A stretch of DNA of 64,000 bases from Ferrovibrio sp. MS7 (lineage in GTDB: Bacteria > Pseudomonadota > Alphaproteobacteria > Ferrovibrionales > Ferrovibrionaceae): NCBI RefSeq assembly GCF_038404985.1, contig NZ_JBBKBA010000003.1:372001-436000 (forward strand). Direction: 5' to 3'. A program made the position numbers and the translations under genes. The notes below the pieces were generated by a model. The model worked only from the letters and a program-made list of their open reading frames with translations. It did no database searches and was not told where the DNA came from. Of this stretch, positions 8,833 through 17,536 are shown in pieces (position 1 is the first letter of the stretch; each line of letters begins with the position of its first letter).

Positions 8833-9802
8833 GGGCTGCCTCCTTCTGCACCAGCCAGCAGGCGGCCATGCTCTGGCCAGCCGGCATCAGGTTGGGCCGC
8901 TCCTGGAAGCAGCGGTCGATGGTCTTGGGGCAACGCGGATTGAAGGCGCAGCCCTTGGGGATGGCGTTAAGGCGCGGCATCGAGCCGTCGATCTGGGTCA
9001 GGCGCTCGACATCCTGGCCCATATTCGGGATCGCGCCCATCAGGCCGATGGTATAGGGATGATGCGGGTGCTTGATCACATCCTGCACCGGGCCGATCTC
9101 GGCGACACGGCCGGCATACATCACCGCCACGCGGTCGGCGGTCTCGGCGATCACGCCCATGTCGTGCGTCACCAGCAGCACCGCCGTACCCTTCTCGCGG
9201 CACAGCTTCTTCAGCAGCGCGATGATCTGCGCCTGGATCGAGACGTCCAGCGCCGTGGTCGGCTCGTCGGCAACGATCAGCTTCGGCTCCGCGGCCAGCG
9301 CCAGCGCGATCACCACGCGCTGCCGCATGCCGCCGGAAAACTGGTGCGGATACTGCGTGATGCGTTCGGCAGCCGACGGGATACCGACATCTTCCAGCAG
9401 CTTCACGGCTCTGGCCTTGGCATCGGCGAGCGTCATCGGCAGATGCGTCAGGATGGTTTCGACGAGCTGGTCGCCGACGCGGTAGAGCGGATTGAGGCTG
9501 GTCAGCGGGTCCTGGAAGATGGCGCCGATCTCGCGGCCACGGATCTTGCGCATCTCGTTATAGGGCAGATTGTCGATGCGGCGGCCTTCGAGCAGGATTT
9601 CGCCGGACGCGATACGGCCGGGCGGTTCCAGCAGGCCGATGATGGCCGAGCCGGTCATCGACTTGCCGGCACCGGACTCGCCCACCATGCCCAGCACTTC
9701 GCCGGCATCGATATGCAGCGAGATATCGTCGACCGCGACCAGGGTGCCGCGTCGTGTCGGGAATTCGACCCGGAGATTATTCACTTCGAGGAGTCGAGCC
9801 AT
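8825..9802 (-). CDS. oppD: Oligopeptide/dipeptide ABC transporter, ATP-binding protein (OppD/DppD type)
   Basis: Second ATPase of the peptide importer, 325 residues from ATG 9802. Walker A is GESGAGKSM, an unusual Met after the Lys-Ser; signature FSGGMRQRVVIALAL; Walker B LIVADEPTTALD; switch His in LLVTHDMGV. The C-terminal oligopeptide extension has the Cys pattern GCAFNPRCPKTIDRC. The chosen start lies 7 bp after the oppC stop; an upstream start at 9835 would overlap oppC and adds a non-homologous tail. OppD and OppF would form the ATPase heterodimer under the OppB/OppC channel. Confidence 0.9.
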   Translation of the reverse strand: MARLLEVNNLRVEFPTRRGTLVAVDDISLHIDAGEVLGMVGESGAGKSMTGSAIIGLLEPPGRIASGEILLEGRRIDNLPYNEMRKIRGREIGAIFQDPLTSLNPLYRVGDQLVETILTHLPMTLADAKARAVKLLEDVGIPSAAERITQYPHQFSGGMRQRVVIALALAAEPKLIVADEPTTALDVSIQAQIIALLKKLCREKGTAVLLVTHDMGVIAETADRVAVMYAGRVAEIGPVQDVIKHPHHPYTIGLMGAIPNMGQDVERLTQIDGSMPRLNAIPKGCAFNPRCPKTIDRCFQERPNLMPAGQSMAACWLVQKEAAHV

Positions 9803-9809
9803 TGCGCCG

Positions 9810-10742
9810 CTACCTGAGCTTGGGGTTGAGCGCATCGCGCAGCCAGTCGCCGAGCAGGTTCACTGCCAGCACCAGGATCGCGAGGGTGAGCCCCGGGAAG
9901 ATGGTGATCCACCATTCGCCGGAGAACAGGTATTTCTGCCCGGTGCTGATCAGCGTGCCGAGCGAGGGATTGGTCGGCGGCAGGCCAACACCAAGGAAGC
10001 TGAGGGTGGCTTCGGTGATGATCGCCAATGCCAGGTTGATGGTGGCGATCACCAGCACCGGGCCGAGCACATTGGGCAGCACATGGCGGATCGCAATCAG
10101 CGCAGGCGACAGGCCAATGACGCGCGCCGCCTGCACATATTCCTTGTTCTTCTCCACCAGCACCGAGCCACGCACGGTGCGGGCATACTGCACCCAATAA
10201 CTGAGGCCGATGGCGACGATCAGCACCACCAATGCCGAATTGTCGCGGCGGTCGTTGCCGAGCAGGCTGCGGGTGACGCCGTCGATCAGCATGGCGACCA
10301 GGATCGCCGGGAAGGAAAGCTGCACATCGGCGATACGCATGATCACCGCATCCACTGCGCCGCCGACATAGCCGGCGATCAGGCCGAGCGTGATACCCAG
10401 CACCATGGCGAAGATCACGGCGAGGAAGCCGACCAGCAGCGAGGTGCGCGAGCCATACATGATGGCGGAAAGCAGGTCGCGGCCCTGATCATCCGTGCCG
10501 ATGGGGAATTGCGCCATGCCCGATGCATTCCAGGCCGGCGGCATGAAGGCATCGGAAAGGTTCAGCTTGGCCAGGTCGAGCGGGTTATGCGGCGCGATCC
10601 AGGGCGCGAACAATGCGCCAATGAAAATCGCCACCGTGACCCAGAAGGCCACCACCACCAGCTTCGAGCGCTTGAAGCTGAAATAGATGTCGCTGTCGCG
10701 GGCGCGGTGGAACAGGTCGGCGGCGGTGCTGAGAGCGCGCAT
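9810..10742 (-). CDS. oppC: Peptide ABC transporter permease (OppC/DppC type)
   Basis: Inner-membrane permease of 310 residues with an N-terminal OppC-type helix (VVVAFWVTVAIFIGALFAPW) and about five more helices. The coupling segment around ARVIGLSPALIAIRHVLPN is the EAA-type loop that contacts the ATPases. ATG 10742 shares its A with the TGA of oppB (TGATG), indicating translational coupling; a GTG one codon upstream is an alternative. GTDDQGRDLLSAIMYGSRTSL is a conserved OppC/DppC feature. Confidence 0.9.
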   Translation of the reverse strand: MRALSTAADLFHRARDSDIYFSFKRSKLVVVAFWVTVAIFIGALFAPWIAPHNPLDLAKLNLSDAFMPPAWNASGMAQFPIGTDDQGRDLLSAIMYGSRTSLLVGFLAVIFAMVLGITLGLIAGYVGGAVDAVIMRIADVQLSFPAILVAMLIDGVTRSLLGNDRRDNSALVVLIVAIGLSYWVQYARTVRGSVLVEKNKEYVQAARVIGLSPALIAIRHVLPNVLGPVLVIATINLALAIITEATLSFLGVGLPPTNPSLGTLISTGQKYLFSGEWWITIFPGLTLAILVLAVNLLGDWLRDALNPKLR

Positions 10743-11716
10743 CACTTATGCCCCCCGGTGCGCAACCGCGGATCAACGACAAAATACAGCATATCCACGA
10801 TCATGTTGATCATCACGAACAGGAAGCCGATCAGCACCAGGTAGCAGGCCATCACCGGGATATCGGCGAATTGCACCGATTGCAGGAACAGCAGACCCAT
10901 GCCCGGCCAGGAGAACACCGTCTCGGTGATGATGGCGAAAGCGATGATGGCGCCAAGCTGCAGGCCGGTGATGGTGATCACCGGCACCAGGGTGTTCTTC
11001 AGCGCATGGCCGAAATGCACCGCGCGGTTGGTGAGACCACGGGCGCGGGCGAACTTGATATAATCGGTGCGCAGCACTTCCAGCATTTCCGAGCGCACCA
11101 GGCGCATGATCAGCGTCATCTGGAACAGGCCGAGCGTGAAGGCTGGCAGGATGATGGCCTTGAGGCCGGAGACAGTGAGCAGGCCGGTGCTCCAGCCGCC
11201 GATGCGGACAACCTCGCCGCGCCCGAAACTGGGCAGCCAGCCAAGCATCACGGCGAAAACCAGGATCAGCAGGATGCCAATCAGGAAGGTGGGCAAGGAA
11301 ATGCCGACCAGCGATATGGTCAGCATAAACCTGCTGGCCCAGTGATTGGGATAGAGGCCGGTGAACACGCCCATCGGGATGCCCAGCGCCAGCGCCATCA
11401 GCGCGGCGACCAGGCTCAGTTCCAGGGTTGCCGGCAGGCGGTCGACAATCATCTTGGCGACCGGCTCGGTGGTGCGGTAGCTCAGGCCGAACTTGCCCTG
11501 CACGGCATTGCCGACAAAGCGGGCGAAGCGTACCGGCATGGGGTCGTCGAGGCCGAGCGTCTTGCGCAATTCCTCGCGGGCCGCGGCGGGCAGATCGGTG
11601 CCGCCGATATTGGCCACGGGGTCGCCGACATAGTTCGACATCATGAAGGCGATGAAGCCGACCGCCAGCATAACGAGGGCGGACTGAATCAGGCGGCGGA
11701 TAATGAAAGCGATCAT
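10742..11716 (-). CDS. oppB: Peptide ABC transporter permease (OppB/DppB type)
   Basis: Inner-membrane permease of 324 residues. The N-terminus (FIIRRLIQSALVMLAVGFIAF) is the classic OppB/DppB signature, followed by DPMPVRFARFVGNAVQGKFGLSY, where the DxP and GxFG segments are conserved. The coupling loop is in DYIKFARARGLTNRAVHFGHALKN. Six helices are expected. It follows the binding-protein gene by 57 bp and is coupled to oppC. Confidence 0.9.
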   Translation of the reverse strand: MIAFIIRRLIQSALVMLAVGFIAFMMSNYVGDPVANIGGTDLPAAAREELRKTLGLDDPMPVRFARFVGNAVQGKFGLSYRTTEPVAKMIVDRLPATLELSLVAALMALALGIPMGVFTGLYPNHWASRFMLTISLVGISLPTFLIGILLILVFAVMLGWLPSFGRGEVVRIGGWSTGLLTVSGLKAIILPAFTLGLFQMTLIMRLVRSEMLEVLRTDYIKFARARGLTNRAVHFGHALKNTLVPVITITGLQLGAIIAFAIITETVFSWPGMGLLFLQSVQFADIPVMACYLVLIGFLFVMINMIVDMLYFVVDPRLRTGGHK

Positions 11717-11773
11717 TGGGGCTGCTTGAAGCGGATGGCGGCCCGGTTCGACCCGGGCCGCCTCCTTGGGTAC

Positions 11774-13393
11774 TTACTTGACCTTGACGAAGCGCAGCGG
11801 GAAGTAATTATCCGAGAGCTGCACCAGGTCCACGCTGTCCTTGGCCGCCCACACCACGACCTGCTGATGCAGCGGGATGTAAGCGAAGTCCTCGAGATAC
11901 AGCTTGGTGGCCTCCTTGATCATGGCATCGCGCTTGGCCTTGTCGCTTTCGCGCTCCATGGCATCGGCGAGGTCATCGACCTTCTTGTTGGAATAGCCAC
12001 CGGCGTTGAACAGGCCCTTGCCGGTCTTCTGGTTCGGGGTCTGGATCAGGGCCTCGAAGACGTTGTGCACGTCATAGGTGGCGCCCGGCGACCAGCCCAG
12101 CATGTAGAAGCTGGTATTCGGCGACTTCTCCATGTCCGACGAGGTGCGCAGGATCTTGGCGAAGTACTTCGAGCGCGTCTGCGCGTTCAGGTTCACCTTG
12201 ACGCCAACGCGGGCCAGCATCGCCACGGCAGCCTGGCAGATCGCTTCGTCCTTGACGTAGCGGTCGTTCGGGCAGTCGAGACCGACCTCGAAGCCCTGCG
12301 GGTAGCCGGCTTCGGCGAGCAGCTTCTTGGACGCTTCCGGATCGAACTTCGGACGCACGTCGAGCGAGGCATCGTAGCCGTTCAGGCCGGTGCCGATCAT
12401 CAGCGCCGTCGGCTTCGACTGGCCGCGCATCACGGTGCGCTTGATGGCTTCCACGTCGATGGCGCGGTAGAACGCTTCGCGGACCTTCTTGTCCTTGAAC
12501 GGGTTCTTGCCCTTGACGTTGGAATCCGGCAGCTCGTCGAGCTGCTGGTTGAAGCCGAAGAACACCACGCGGGTTTCCGGGCCCTCGAGGACGCGGCGGC
12601 CGGCGGTCTTGCCGATGCGGTCGGTATCCTGCGGCGGCACGGTGTAGATCATGTCGATCTCACCCGACAGCAGGGCGGCGACGCGGGTGGCGTCATTGGC
12701 GACGCGCTGGAACACCACCTCGGTGAGGTTATGCTCGGGCTTGTCCCACCAGGTCGGATTCGGCACCAGCACGGTGCGCACGTCCGGCTCGCGGATCTTC
12801 AGCATGAAGGGACCGGTGCCGTTGGCGTTGCGGGTGGCGAAGTTCTCTTCGTTCTTCGTCATGTCCGCAGTGAACTGGGCGTTGTTCTTCTCGGCCCACG
12901 CCTTCGACATGATGCCGATCTGGGAGAGCTTGTCGGCCAGCAGCGGGTCCGGATACTTGGTCTCGATCTCGACCACGAAATCGCTGACCTTGCGGACTTC
13001 CTTCACCGACACGAAGTTGCCGGTGACGTTCGAGCCGCGGCCAGCGGCGCGGCCATAGGAGAACACCACGTCATCGGCGGTGAAGCTCTCGCCGCCCTGG
13101 AACTTGACGCCCTCGCGCAGGGTGTAGCGCCACAGGGTCGGGTTGACCATCTCGGTCTTGGTGGCGAGCGCCGGCTCCAGCTTCAGGTTCTTGTCACGCC
13201 GCTGCAGGCCTTCATACATGTTGAGATTGAAGCTCAACAGGAAGGTCTCGTTGCGGGCATACGGATCCATCGAGCTGACGTCGCCGTCATTCGCCCATTT
13301 GAAGGTCTTCGCCGTGGCCATGTCTGCTGCGAGCAGCGACAGCGCCGCGACGGCGGCCATCAGCGTTCCTTTGAAGAATGCGCCTGGCTTCAT
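11774..13393 (-). CDS. oppA: Peptide-type ABC transporter substrate-binding protein (family 5)
   Basis: Periplasmic binding protein of 539 residues with a Sec signal peptide (basic MKPGAFFKG, hydrophobic core, cleavage near ADMATA). SBP family 5 features include LNMYEGLQRRDKNLKLEPALA near the start and WRYTLREGVKFQGGESFTADDVVFS. ATG 13393 is preceded by AAGGGGA, which supports it over a start ten codons upstream. Family members bind peptides, but also nickel, opines or glutathione; the neighbouring aspartoacylase-like enzyme hints at an amidated amino acid or small peptide. First gene of the transporter unit. Confidence 0.9.
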   Translation of the reverse strand: MKPGAFFKGTLMAAVAALSLLAADMATAKTFKWANDGDVSSMDPYARNETFLLSFNLNMYEGLQRRDKNLKLEPALATKTEMVNPTLWRYTLREGVKFQGGESFTADDVVFSYGRAAGRGSNVTGNFVSVKEVRKVSDFVVEIETKYPDPLLADKLSQIGIMSKAWAEKNNAQFTADMTKNEENFATRNANGTGPFMLKIREPDVRTVLVPNPTWWDKPEHNLTEVVFQRVANDATRVAALLSGEIDMIYTVPPQDTDRIGKTAGRRVLEGPETRVVFFGFNQQLDELPDSNVKGKNPFKDKKVREAFYRAIDVEAIKRTVMRGQSKPTALMIGTGLNGYDASLDVRPKFDPEASKKLLAEAGYPQGFEVGLDCPNDRYVKDEAICQAAVAMLARVGVKVNLNAQTRSKYFAKILRTSSDMEKSPNTSFYMLGWSPGATYDVHNVFEALIQTPNQKTGKGLFNAGGYSNKKVDDLADAMERESDKAKRDAMIKEATKLYLEDFAYIPLHQQVVVWAAKDSVDLVQLSDNYFPLRFVKVK

Positions 13394-13432
13394 TGTCCCC
13401 TTGTCCTTTTCACGTTGCGCCACGAATCGCCA

Positions 13433-13460
13433 GGGGTGAGCAAGTGTGGTGGCTCACCCC
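13433..13460 (-). repeat. Leader hairpin upstream of the peptide-binding protein gene
   Basis: GGGGTGAGC (13433-13441) pairs with GCTCACCCC (13452-13460), a perfect 9-bp stem with a 10-base loop, 40 bp upstream of the oppA-like start. No U tract follows. It may stabilise the leader or act as an attenuating structure. Confidence 0.45.
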
Positions 13461-13578
13461 CGCGAGCCGTTATCCGATGTCCCGCCATGCCGGCCCTGAT
13501 TACCGGTCTCCAGCAGACATTCCTCGGATCATAATGTTAAGCCGATCAAGCCGTCTATAGGCGAAAATTATCGGAAAG

Positions 13579-14535
13579 TTATGGCAAAGGCCGGGCCAGC
13601 GACACGACGTCGCGCCCCTGCTGGATGCGCCGTGTCGGCATGATCACCGTGCAGCGGGGAAATGGCGCCCGCACCTCGGTATCGCCATCCATGGCGATCA
13701 GCTCGCCCTCCTCCAGCTCCTCGAAGCCGACCCAGGGCTTCACGAAGCGGAATTCCGCCGTCTGCGCCACCAGCACCCGGGTTACCTCGTAGCGCCGCGG
13801 ATTGCCGATTTCCGCCGGATGGCGGGCGGCGAGTTCCGGCGTCACCATGCCGAAGAAGTCGAGGAAGCGGATGGTGATATCGATGGCAAGCTGGCCCGAG
13901 GCGGCAGCGAAATGCTGGCCGCATTCCACCACCAGACCCAGCGGCGGCTTCTCGGCCGCGCCGTAATCGCCATACTGGATCAACGGCCGGCCGGGATGCA
14001 TCACACCCGGCAGCAGCACATGATGCAGCGGCGAGTGCAGATGCTTGGAGATTGCCGCATACTTCGGCTGCGGTTCGTGGATCAGCATCGGCGGCACGGC
14101 ATAGGATGTGGAATGGATATCCAGCAGTGCATCGCCCTCGGCGAAAATCGGTCGCAGCTCGCGGGCGCGGCGCAGTTCGGTATTGTCCTCCACGCTGTCC
14201 AGCAGTGCGCTGTCCCAGATGCGGTTGAAATCGCGGTCGACGAAGCGCGATTCAAACGGCTTGGCCGGATCGAAGCGGCCATAGGCCTCCATGTTGGAGA
14301 ATGACAGCGTCAGCTTGCCCCGGCGCGGCCGGATGTTCTGCTCCAGCAGATGCGTCACCGCCACCATGCCGCAGAATTCGTTGCCATGGGTCAGCGCGTT
14401 CACGATCACGTGAGGCCCGGGACGGCCAGAGTCGAAGGTATGCACGTAATCGACGCCACGATTGCCCTTACGGTAGGCGGACAGGTCCTTCGGCGTGATC
14501 TCGATCGGCGGCAGGCCGTCATGCTGACTGGTCAT
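13579..14535 (-). CDS. Succinylglutamate desuccinylase/aspartoacylase-family zinc hydrolase
   Basis: A 318-residue M14-like enzyme. NALTHGNEFCG holds the His and Glu zinc ligands, LLDIHST the third His, and LGLVVECGQH the catalytic Glu, all in the order seen in aspartoacylases. Such enzymes cleave N-acyl amino acids. ATG 14535 overlaps the stop of the LysE-type gene (ATGA), so the exporter and hydrolase are coupled; an N-terminal extension to 14691 would run through lysE. The peptide transporter begins 185 bp downstream on the same strand. Substrate not determinable. Confidence 0.8.
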   Translation of the reverse strand: MTSQHDGLPPIEITPKDLSAYRKGNRGVDYVHTFDSGRPGPHVIVNALTHGNEFCGMVAVTHLLEQNIRPRRGKLTLSFSNMEAYGRFDPAKPFESRFVDRDFNRIWDSALLDSVEDNTELRRARELRPIFAEGDALLDIHSTSYAVPPMLIHEPQPKYAAISKHLHSPLHHVLLPGVMHPGRPLIQYGDYGAAEKPPLGLVVECGQHFAAASGQLAIDITIRFLDFFGMVTPELAARHPAEIGNPRRYEVTRVLVAQTAEFRFVKPWVGFEELEEGELIAMDGDTEVRAPFPRCTVIMPTRRIQQGRDVVSLARPLP

Positions 14536-15185
14536 CGGATTCCCTGACTCCACATCCACAGAACGCTCCCCAAGCCATACAGCGCAAAGCCAAGCAACAG
14601 CAACCCGGAGAGGCGGTTCACGGTGGCAAGCCCACCCTCGGCAAGCTGGCGGCGGAACCGCCCGGCCAGCGCGGCGAGCGACAGCCACCATACCGAGGAA
14701 CCGATAAACACACCCAGCACCAGCCAGCCGGCCTGTGCCTGATCTACGCCCACGGCACCGATGCCAAGGAACGCGAAGATGCCGAGGAACGCGACAATGG
14801 TGATCGGGTTGGTGGCGGTGAGCAGGAAGGTGGAGAGCAGGCCATGCACCAGATCATCGCGCGGCACGCTGGGCAGCGGTGCTGCCGGATCGTGGCGAGC
14901 CCGCAGCATCTTCGCCCCCATGAACAGCAGGAAGGCGCCGCCGATCAGGCGGAACAGTATTTCATGGCTTTGCAGCCACTCGGCGATCAGGCTGAGACCG
15001 AAGGCGGCGATGCAGCCATAGAGCGCATCGGCGAAAGCAGCCCCCAGGCCGGCCATCAGGCCACTGCCGGCGCCGAGTGCCAGGGTTCGCTGCACGCAGA
15101 GCACGCCCACCGGCCCAACCGGCGCGGCGATGACGAATCCCGCCAACCCGCCCTTGCCGAGCATCAGCAGGTTTTCCAGCAACAA
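14532..15185 (-). CDS. LysE-family translocator
   Basis: Membrane protein of 217 residues with about six helices and the LysE/RhtB signature AAPVGPVGVLCVQRTLALGAGSG near the N-terminus (residues 21-43) and a conserved TATNPITIVAFLGIFAF helix. Members export amino acids or related metabolites. It is coupled to the aspartoacylase-like gene and divergent from the PNPOx-like gene; the exported compound may be the amino acid freed by that hydrolase, which is inference. Confidence 0.85.
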   Translation of the reverse strand: MLLENLLMLGKGGLAGFVIAAPVGPVGVLCVQRTLALGAGSGLMAGLGAAFADALYGCIAAFGLSLIAEWLQSHEILFRLIGGAFLLFMGAKMLRARHDPAAPLPSVPRDDLVHGLLSTFLLTATNPITIVAFLGIFAFLGIGAVGVDQAQAGWLVLGVFIGSSVWWLSLAALAGRFRRQLAEGGLATVNRLSGLLLLGFALYGLGSVLWMWSQGIR

Positions 15186-15223
15186 GGCGACTCTCCGTAG
15201 CGGCTAAATCCAAATCAGGGGTA

Positions 15224-15254
15224 GCACGGGGCCGGCATCCGGGCCAACCCGTGC
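15224..15254. repeat. Interrupted inverted repeat in the lysE/PNPOx intergenic region
   Basis: GCACGGG (15224-15230) and CCCGTGC (15248-15254) enclose a second pair (CCGG 15232-15235 and CCGG 15239-15242). It could form a hairpin in either transcript; no U tract is present. Confidence 0.4.
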
Positions 15255-15261
15255 CGCCTTT

Positions 15262-15330
15262 CTGGTATCATCATTTATCCAGATTCCGGTTCTTTATCTG
15301 GTGCCTGAATCGGCCTAACCAGGGGACCAG
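15262..15330. promoter_or_regulatory. Cluster of CTGG/CCAG half-sites, possible MocR operator
   Basis: Between the divergent LysE and PNPOx-like genes, half-sites occur at 15262 (CTGG), 15279 (CCAGAT), 15296 (ATCTGG), 15319 (CCAG) and 15327 (CCAG). CCAGAT/ATCTGG form an inverted pair 11 bp apart. MocR-type regulators bind repeated half-sites and commonly control an adjacent PNPOx-like gene, and one is encoded next door. Site assignment is inference. Confidence 0.35.
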
Positions 15331-15354
15331 AAAGTTCTGCCCTGGAGTTTCCCC

Positions 15355-16041
15355 ATGAACGCCCTGCCTCCCCAGACCTCAGCCGATAATGGCGCCAAGC
15401 CCGCCTCCGACCGCGTGCGGGTGCGCCGCCTGCATGAGCGCGGCCGCTACGACGCCGAGACCGTGCATGCCATCCTGGATGCCGGCTATGTCTGCCATAT
15501 CGGCTTCGTGCAGGACGGCCAGCCGATGGTGATTCCAACCGCCTACTGGCGCGAGGGCGACCATCTCTACATCCATGGTTCCAGCAAGAGCCGCATGACC
15601 ATGATGCTGGCGGAAGGCATTCCGGCCTGCGTCACCGTCACCCACCTGGATGCCCTGGTGCTGGCGCGCTCCTCCTTCCACCATTCGATGAACTACCGCT
15701 CGGTGGTGGCTTTGGGCCGCTTTACCAAAGTCGAGGGTGATGGCGCCAAGATGAAGGCGTTGGAGTATTTCGTCGAACGCATCGCCAAGGGCCGTTGGTC
15801 CGAGATCCGCGGCCCCGATGCCCAGGAGATGAAGGCCACCATGGTGCTCTCCATGCCGCTCGACGAAGCCTCGGCCAAGATGCGCGTCGGCCCGCCAAAG
15901 GATGACGAGCCGGATATGGGCATCCCCTGCTGGGCCGGCCTGGTACCCTTCGCCACCGGCTTCCAGGCGCCGGTGCCGGACCCGCTGCTCGCGCACGGTA
16001 CGCCGCTGCCGGGTTACTTGAGCAATTTGCCCAGCAGCTGA
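15355..16041 (+). CDS. Pyridoxamine 5'-phosphate oxidase-family flavin-binding protein
   Basis: Protein of 228 residues with a split-barrel flavin-binding fold of the NimA/PNPOx-like group (COG3467 type). Visible markers are AGYVCHIGFVQDGQPMVIPTAYWREGDHLYIHGSSKSR in segments, with SSKSR contacting phosphate, and the LVLARSSFHHSMNYRSVV strand. It is not PdxH itself. The gene converges on the MocR regulator with a 28-bp overlap, a common pairing in which the regulator senses a pyridoxal or flavin-related compound. Reaction unknown. Confidence 0.8.
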   Translation: MNALPPQTSADNGAKPASDRVRVRRLHERGRYDAETVHAILDAGYVCHIGFVQDGQPMVIPTAYWREGDHLYIHGSSKSRMTMMLAEGIPACVTVTHLDALVLARSSFHHSMNYRSVVALGRFTKVEGDGAKMKALEYFVERIAKGRWSEIRGPDAQEMKATMVLSMPLDEASAKMRVGPPKDDEPDMGIPCWAGLVPFATGFQAPVPDPLLAHGTPLPGYLSNLPSS

Positions 16042-17486
16042 GCCGCGCGCTCGAGTTCGGCCGGCGGGAAAGCGGCATAGCCGAGCAGCAGGCCGCTTAA
16101 CTGCCGGCGGATGGCGTAGCGCGACAGCGGCGCCACCGTCAGCCCCTGGGCGGCAGCGGCCAGGGCGATGGCCTTGTCATCGCGCTGGTCGGTGAATTCC
16201 GCCACCAGATGCAGCCCGGCCTCGGCCGGACCGACCCGCAGGCTGGGGCAATGGCGCTGCAGGGCGCCAAGCAGAGCCTGCTGGCGCTCGCGGTAGAGCT
16301 TGCGCATGCGCCGCACATGCTGGGCCAGGTGGCCCTCGGCGATGAAATCCGCCAGCACCGCCTGGGGCAGCAGGGCGCCATGGCCATCGGCGGTGGTCTT
16401 GGCGCGTACGAAGCCGGCCACCAGGCGCGGCGGCAGCACCAGGTAGCCGATGCGCAGGCCGGGAAACAGCACCTTGGAAAAGGTGCCGACATAGATCACC
16501 CGGCCGCCATCGGGGCCGGCGGTATCGTCCAGGCCCTGCAAGGCCGGCAGCGGCGGGCCGCCATAGCGGTATTCACAGTCATAATCGTCTTCCACGATCA
16601 TGCTGCCGCGCTCGCGCGCCACGGCCAGCAGCCCCAGGCGGCGGGCCAGCGGCATGGTGCCACCGAGCGGGAACTGGTGCGAGGGGGTGACGGCGATCAG
16701 CTTCGGCGCCGCCTTCAGCCCCGCCACCTGCTCCGGGTCCAGCCCCTGGGCATCCACCGGCACGGCTTCGAGCCGCGCCCCCACGGCGGCCAGGGCCTCG
16801 CGGGCGCCGGCATAGCCGGGGTCTTCCACCACCGCCAGGTCGCCGGGATCGAGCAGCACCCGGCCAACCAGATCAAGCGCCTGCTGCGCGCCGGAAACCA
16901 CCAGGAGCTGGTCGGCCGTGCAGGTCAGGCCGCGCGCCTCGGTCAGATAACCGGCCAGGGCCTGGCGCAGGCTCGGCAGCCCCTGCGGATCGCCGCCGGC
17001 CATCAGCCCGGTCTCTGGCCGCCGCAACCGACGATTGGTAAGCCGGCGCCAGGTCTCCAGCGGGAAATCTGCCAGCGCCGGCAGCCCGACGGCGAAGGGC
17101 CGGGCCGTGGCCGGGGCGGTACGGTCAGGGGCGGCAGCGATCAGGCGGTGACCGCGATCCGAGAAACCCGCCGGGCCGGACGCCGCCCGGGCAGCCTGGC
17201 CGAGATCGGCCGGCACATCGTCGGCGACATAGACCCCGGAAGCCGGCCGCACCGCCAGGTAGCCTTCCGCCACCAGGCGGTCATAGGCGCCCAGCACCGT
17301 GTTGCGGGACAGCCCCAGTTCCTCGGCCAGGGCACGGCTGGAAGGCAGCCGCTGGCCCGGGCCGAGCCGGCCATCGAGCACACCGGCCCGGATCGCGGCG
17401 TATAATTGCATTTGCAACGGCGGGCCGCCGGCGCCCCGCTGGGGCCGGAACCAGCCGATGAAATGCCCTGCCGCGCGCCGCGCCAT
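16014..17486 (-). CDS. MocR-type (PdxR-like) GntR regulator with aminotransferase domain
   Basis: A 490-residue regulator: an N-terminal winged helix (residues 20-90, RLPSSRALAEELGLSRNTVLGAYDRLVAEGYL) and a C-terminal type-I aminotransferase-like domain. The latter retains the PLP-binding Lys context (YVGTFSKVLFPGLRIGYLV) and the PSHQFPLG and DYDCEYRY segments. Such proteins use PLP or its adducts as ligands and control vitamin B6, GABA or amino acid genes. The start is supported by AAGGTGAGGT before ATG 17486. Neighbouring PNPOx-like and LysE genes are the likeliest targets. Confidence 0.9.
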   Translation of the reverse strand: MARRAAGHFIGWFRPQRGAGGPPLQMQLYAAIRAGVLDGRLGPGQRLPSSRALAEELGLSRNTVLGAYDRLVAEGYLAVRPASGVYVADDVPADLGQAARAASGPAGFSDRGHRLIAAAPDRTAPATARPFAVGLPALADFPLETWRRLTNRRLRRPETGLMAGGDPQGLPSLRQALAGYLTEARGLTCTADQLLVVSGAQQALDLVGRVLLDPGDLAVVEDPGYAGAREALAAVGARLEAVPVDAQGLDPEQVAGLKAAPKLIAVTPSHQFPLGGTMPLARRLGLLAVARERGSMIVEDDYDCEYRYGGPPLPALQGLDDTAGPDGGRVIYVGTFSKVLFPGLRIGYLVLPPRLVAGFVRAKTTADGHGALLPQAVLADFIAEGHLAQHVRRMRKLYRERQQALLGALQRHCPSLRVGPAEAGLHLVAEFTDQRDDKAIALAAAAQGLTVAPLSRYAIRRQLSGLLLGYAAFPPAELERAAQLLGKLLK

Positions 17487-17536
17487 ACCTCACCTTTTAC
17501 ATAAGATCATATTTATATAATAAATATATGTTATTA
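17487..17536 (-). promoter_or_regulatory. AT-rich segment before the MocR gene
   Basis: A roughly 50-bp segment almost free of G and C in an otherwise GC-rich region lies between the nnrU stop and the MocR start. It contains overlapping TATTATAAT and TATATTTATTATA stretches on the minus strand suitable as a -10 region. It probably holds the MocR promoter and perhaps its own binding site. Confidence 0.4.

Noticed and set aside
10748-13534. Open frame of about 930 codons opposite oppB and oppA
   Set aside because: Antisense to well-supported transporter genes, with the His/Gln/Arg-rich composition typical of reverse-strand frames in GC-rich DNA.
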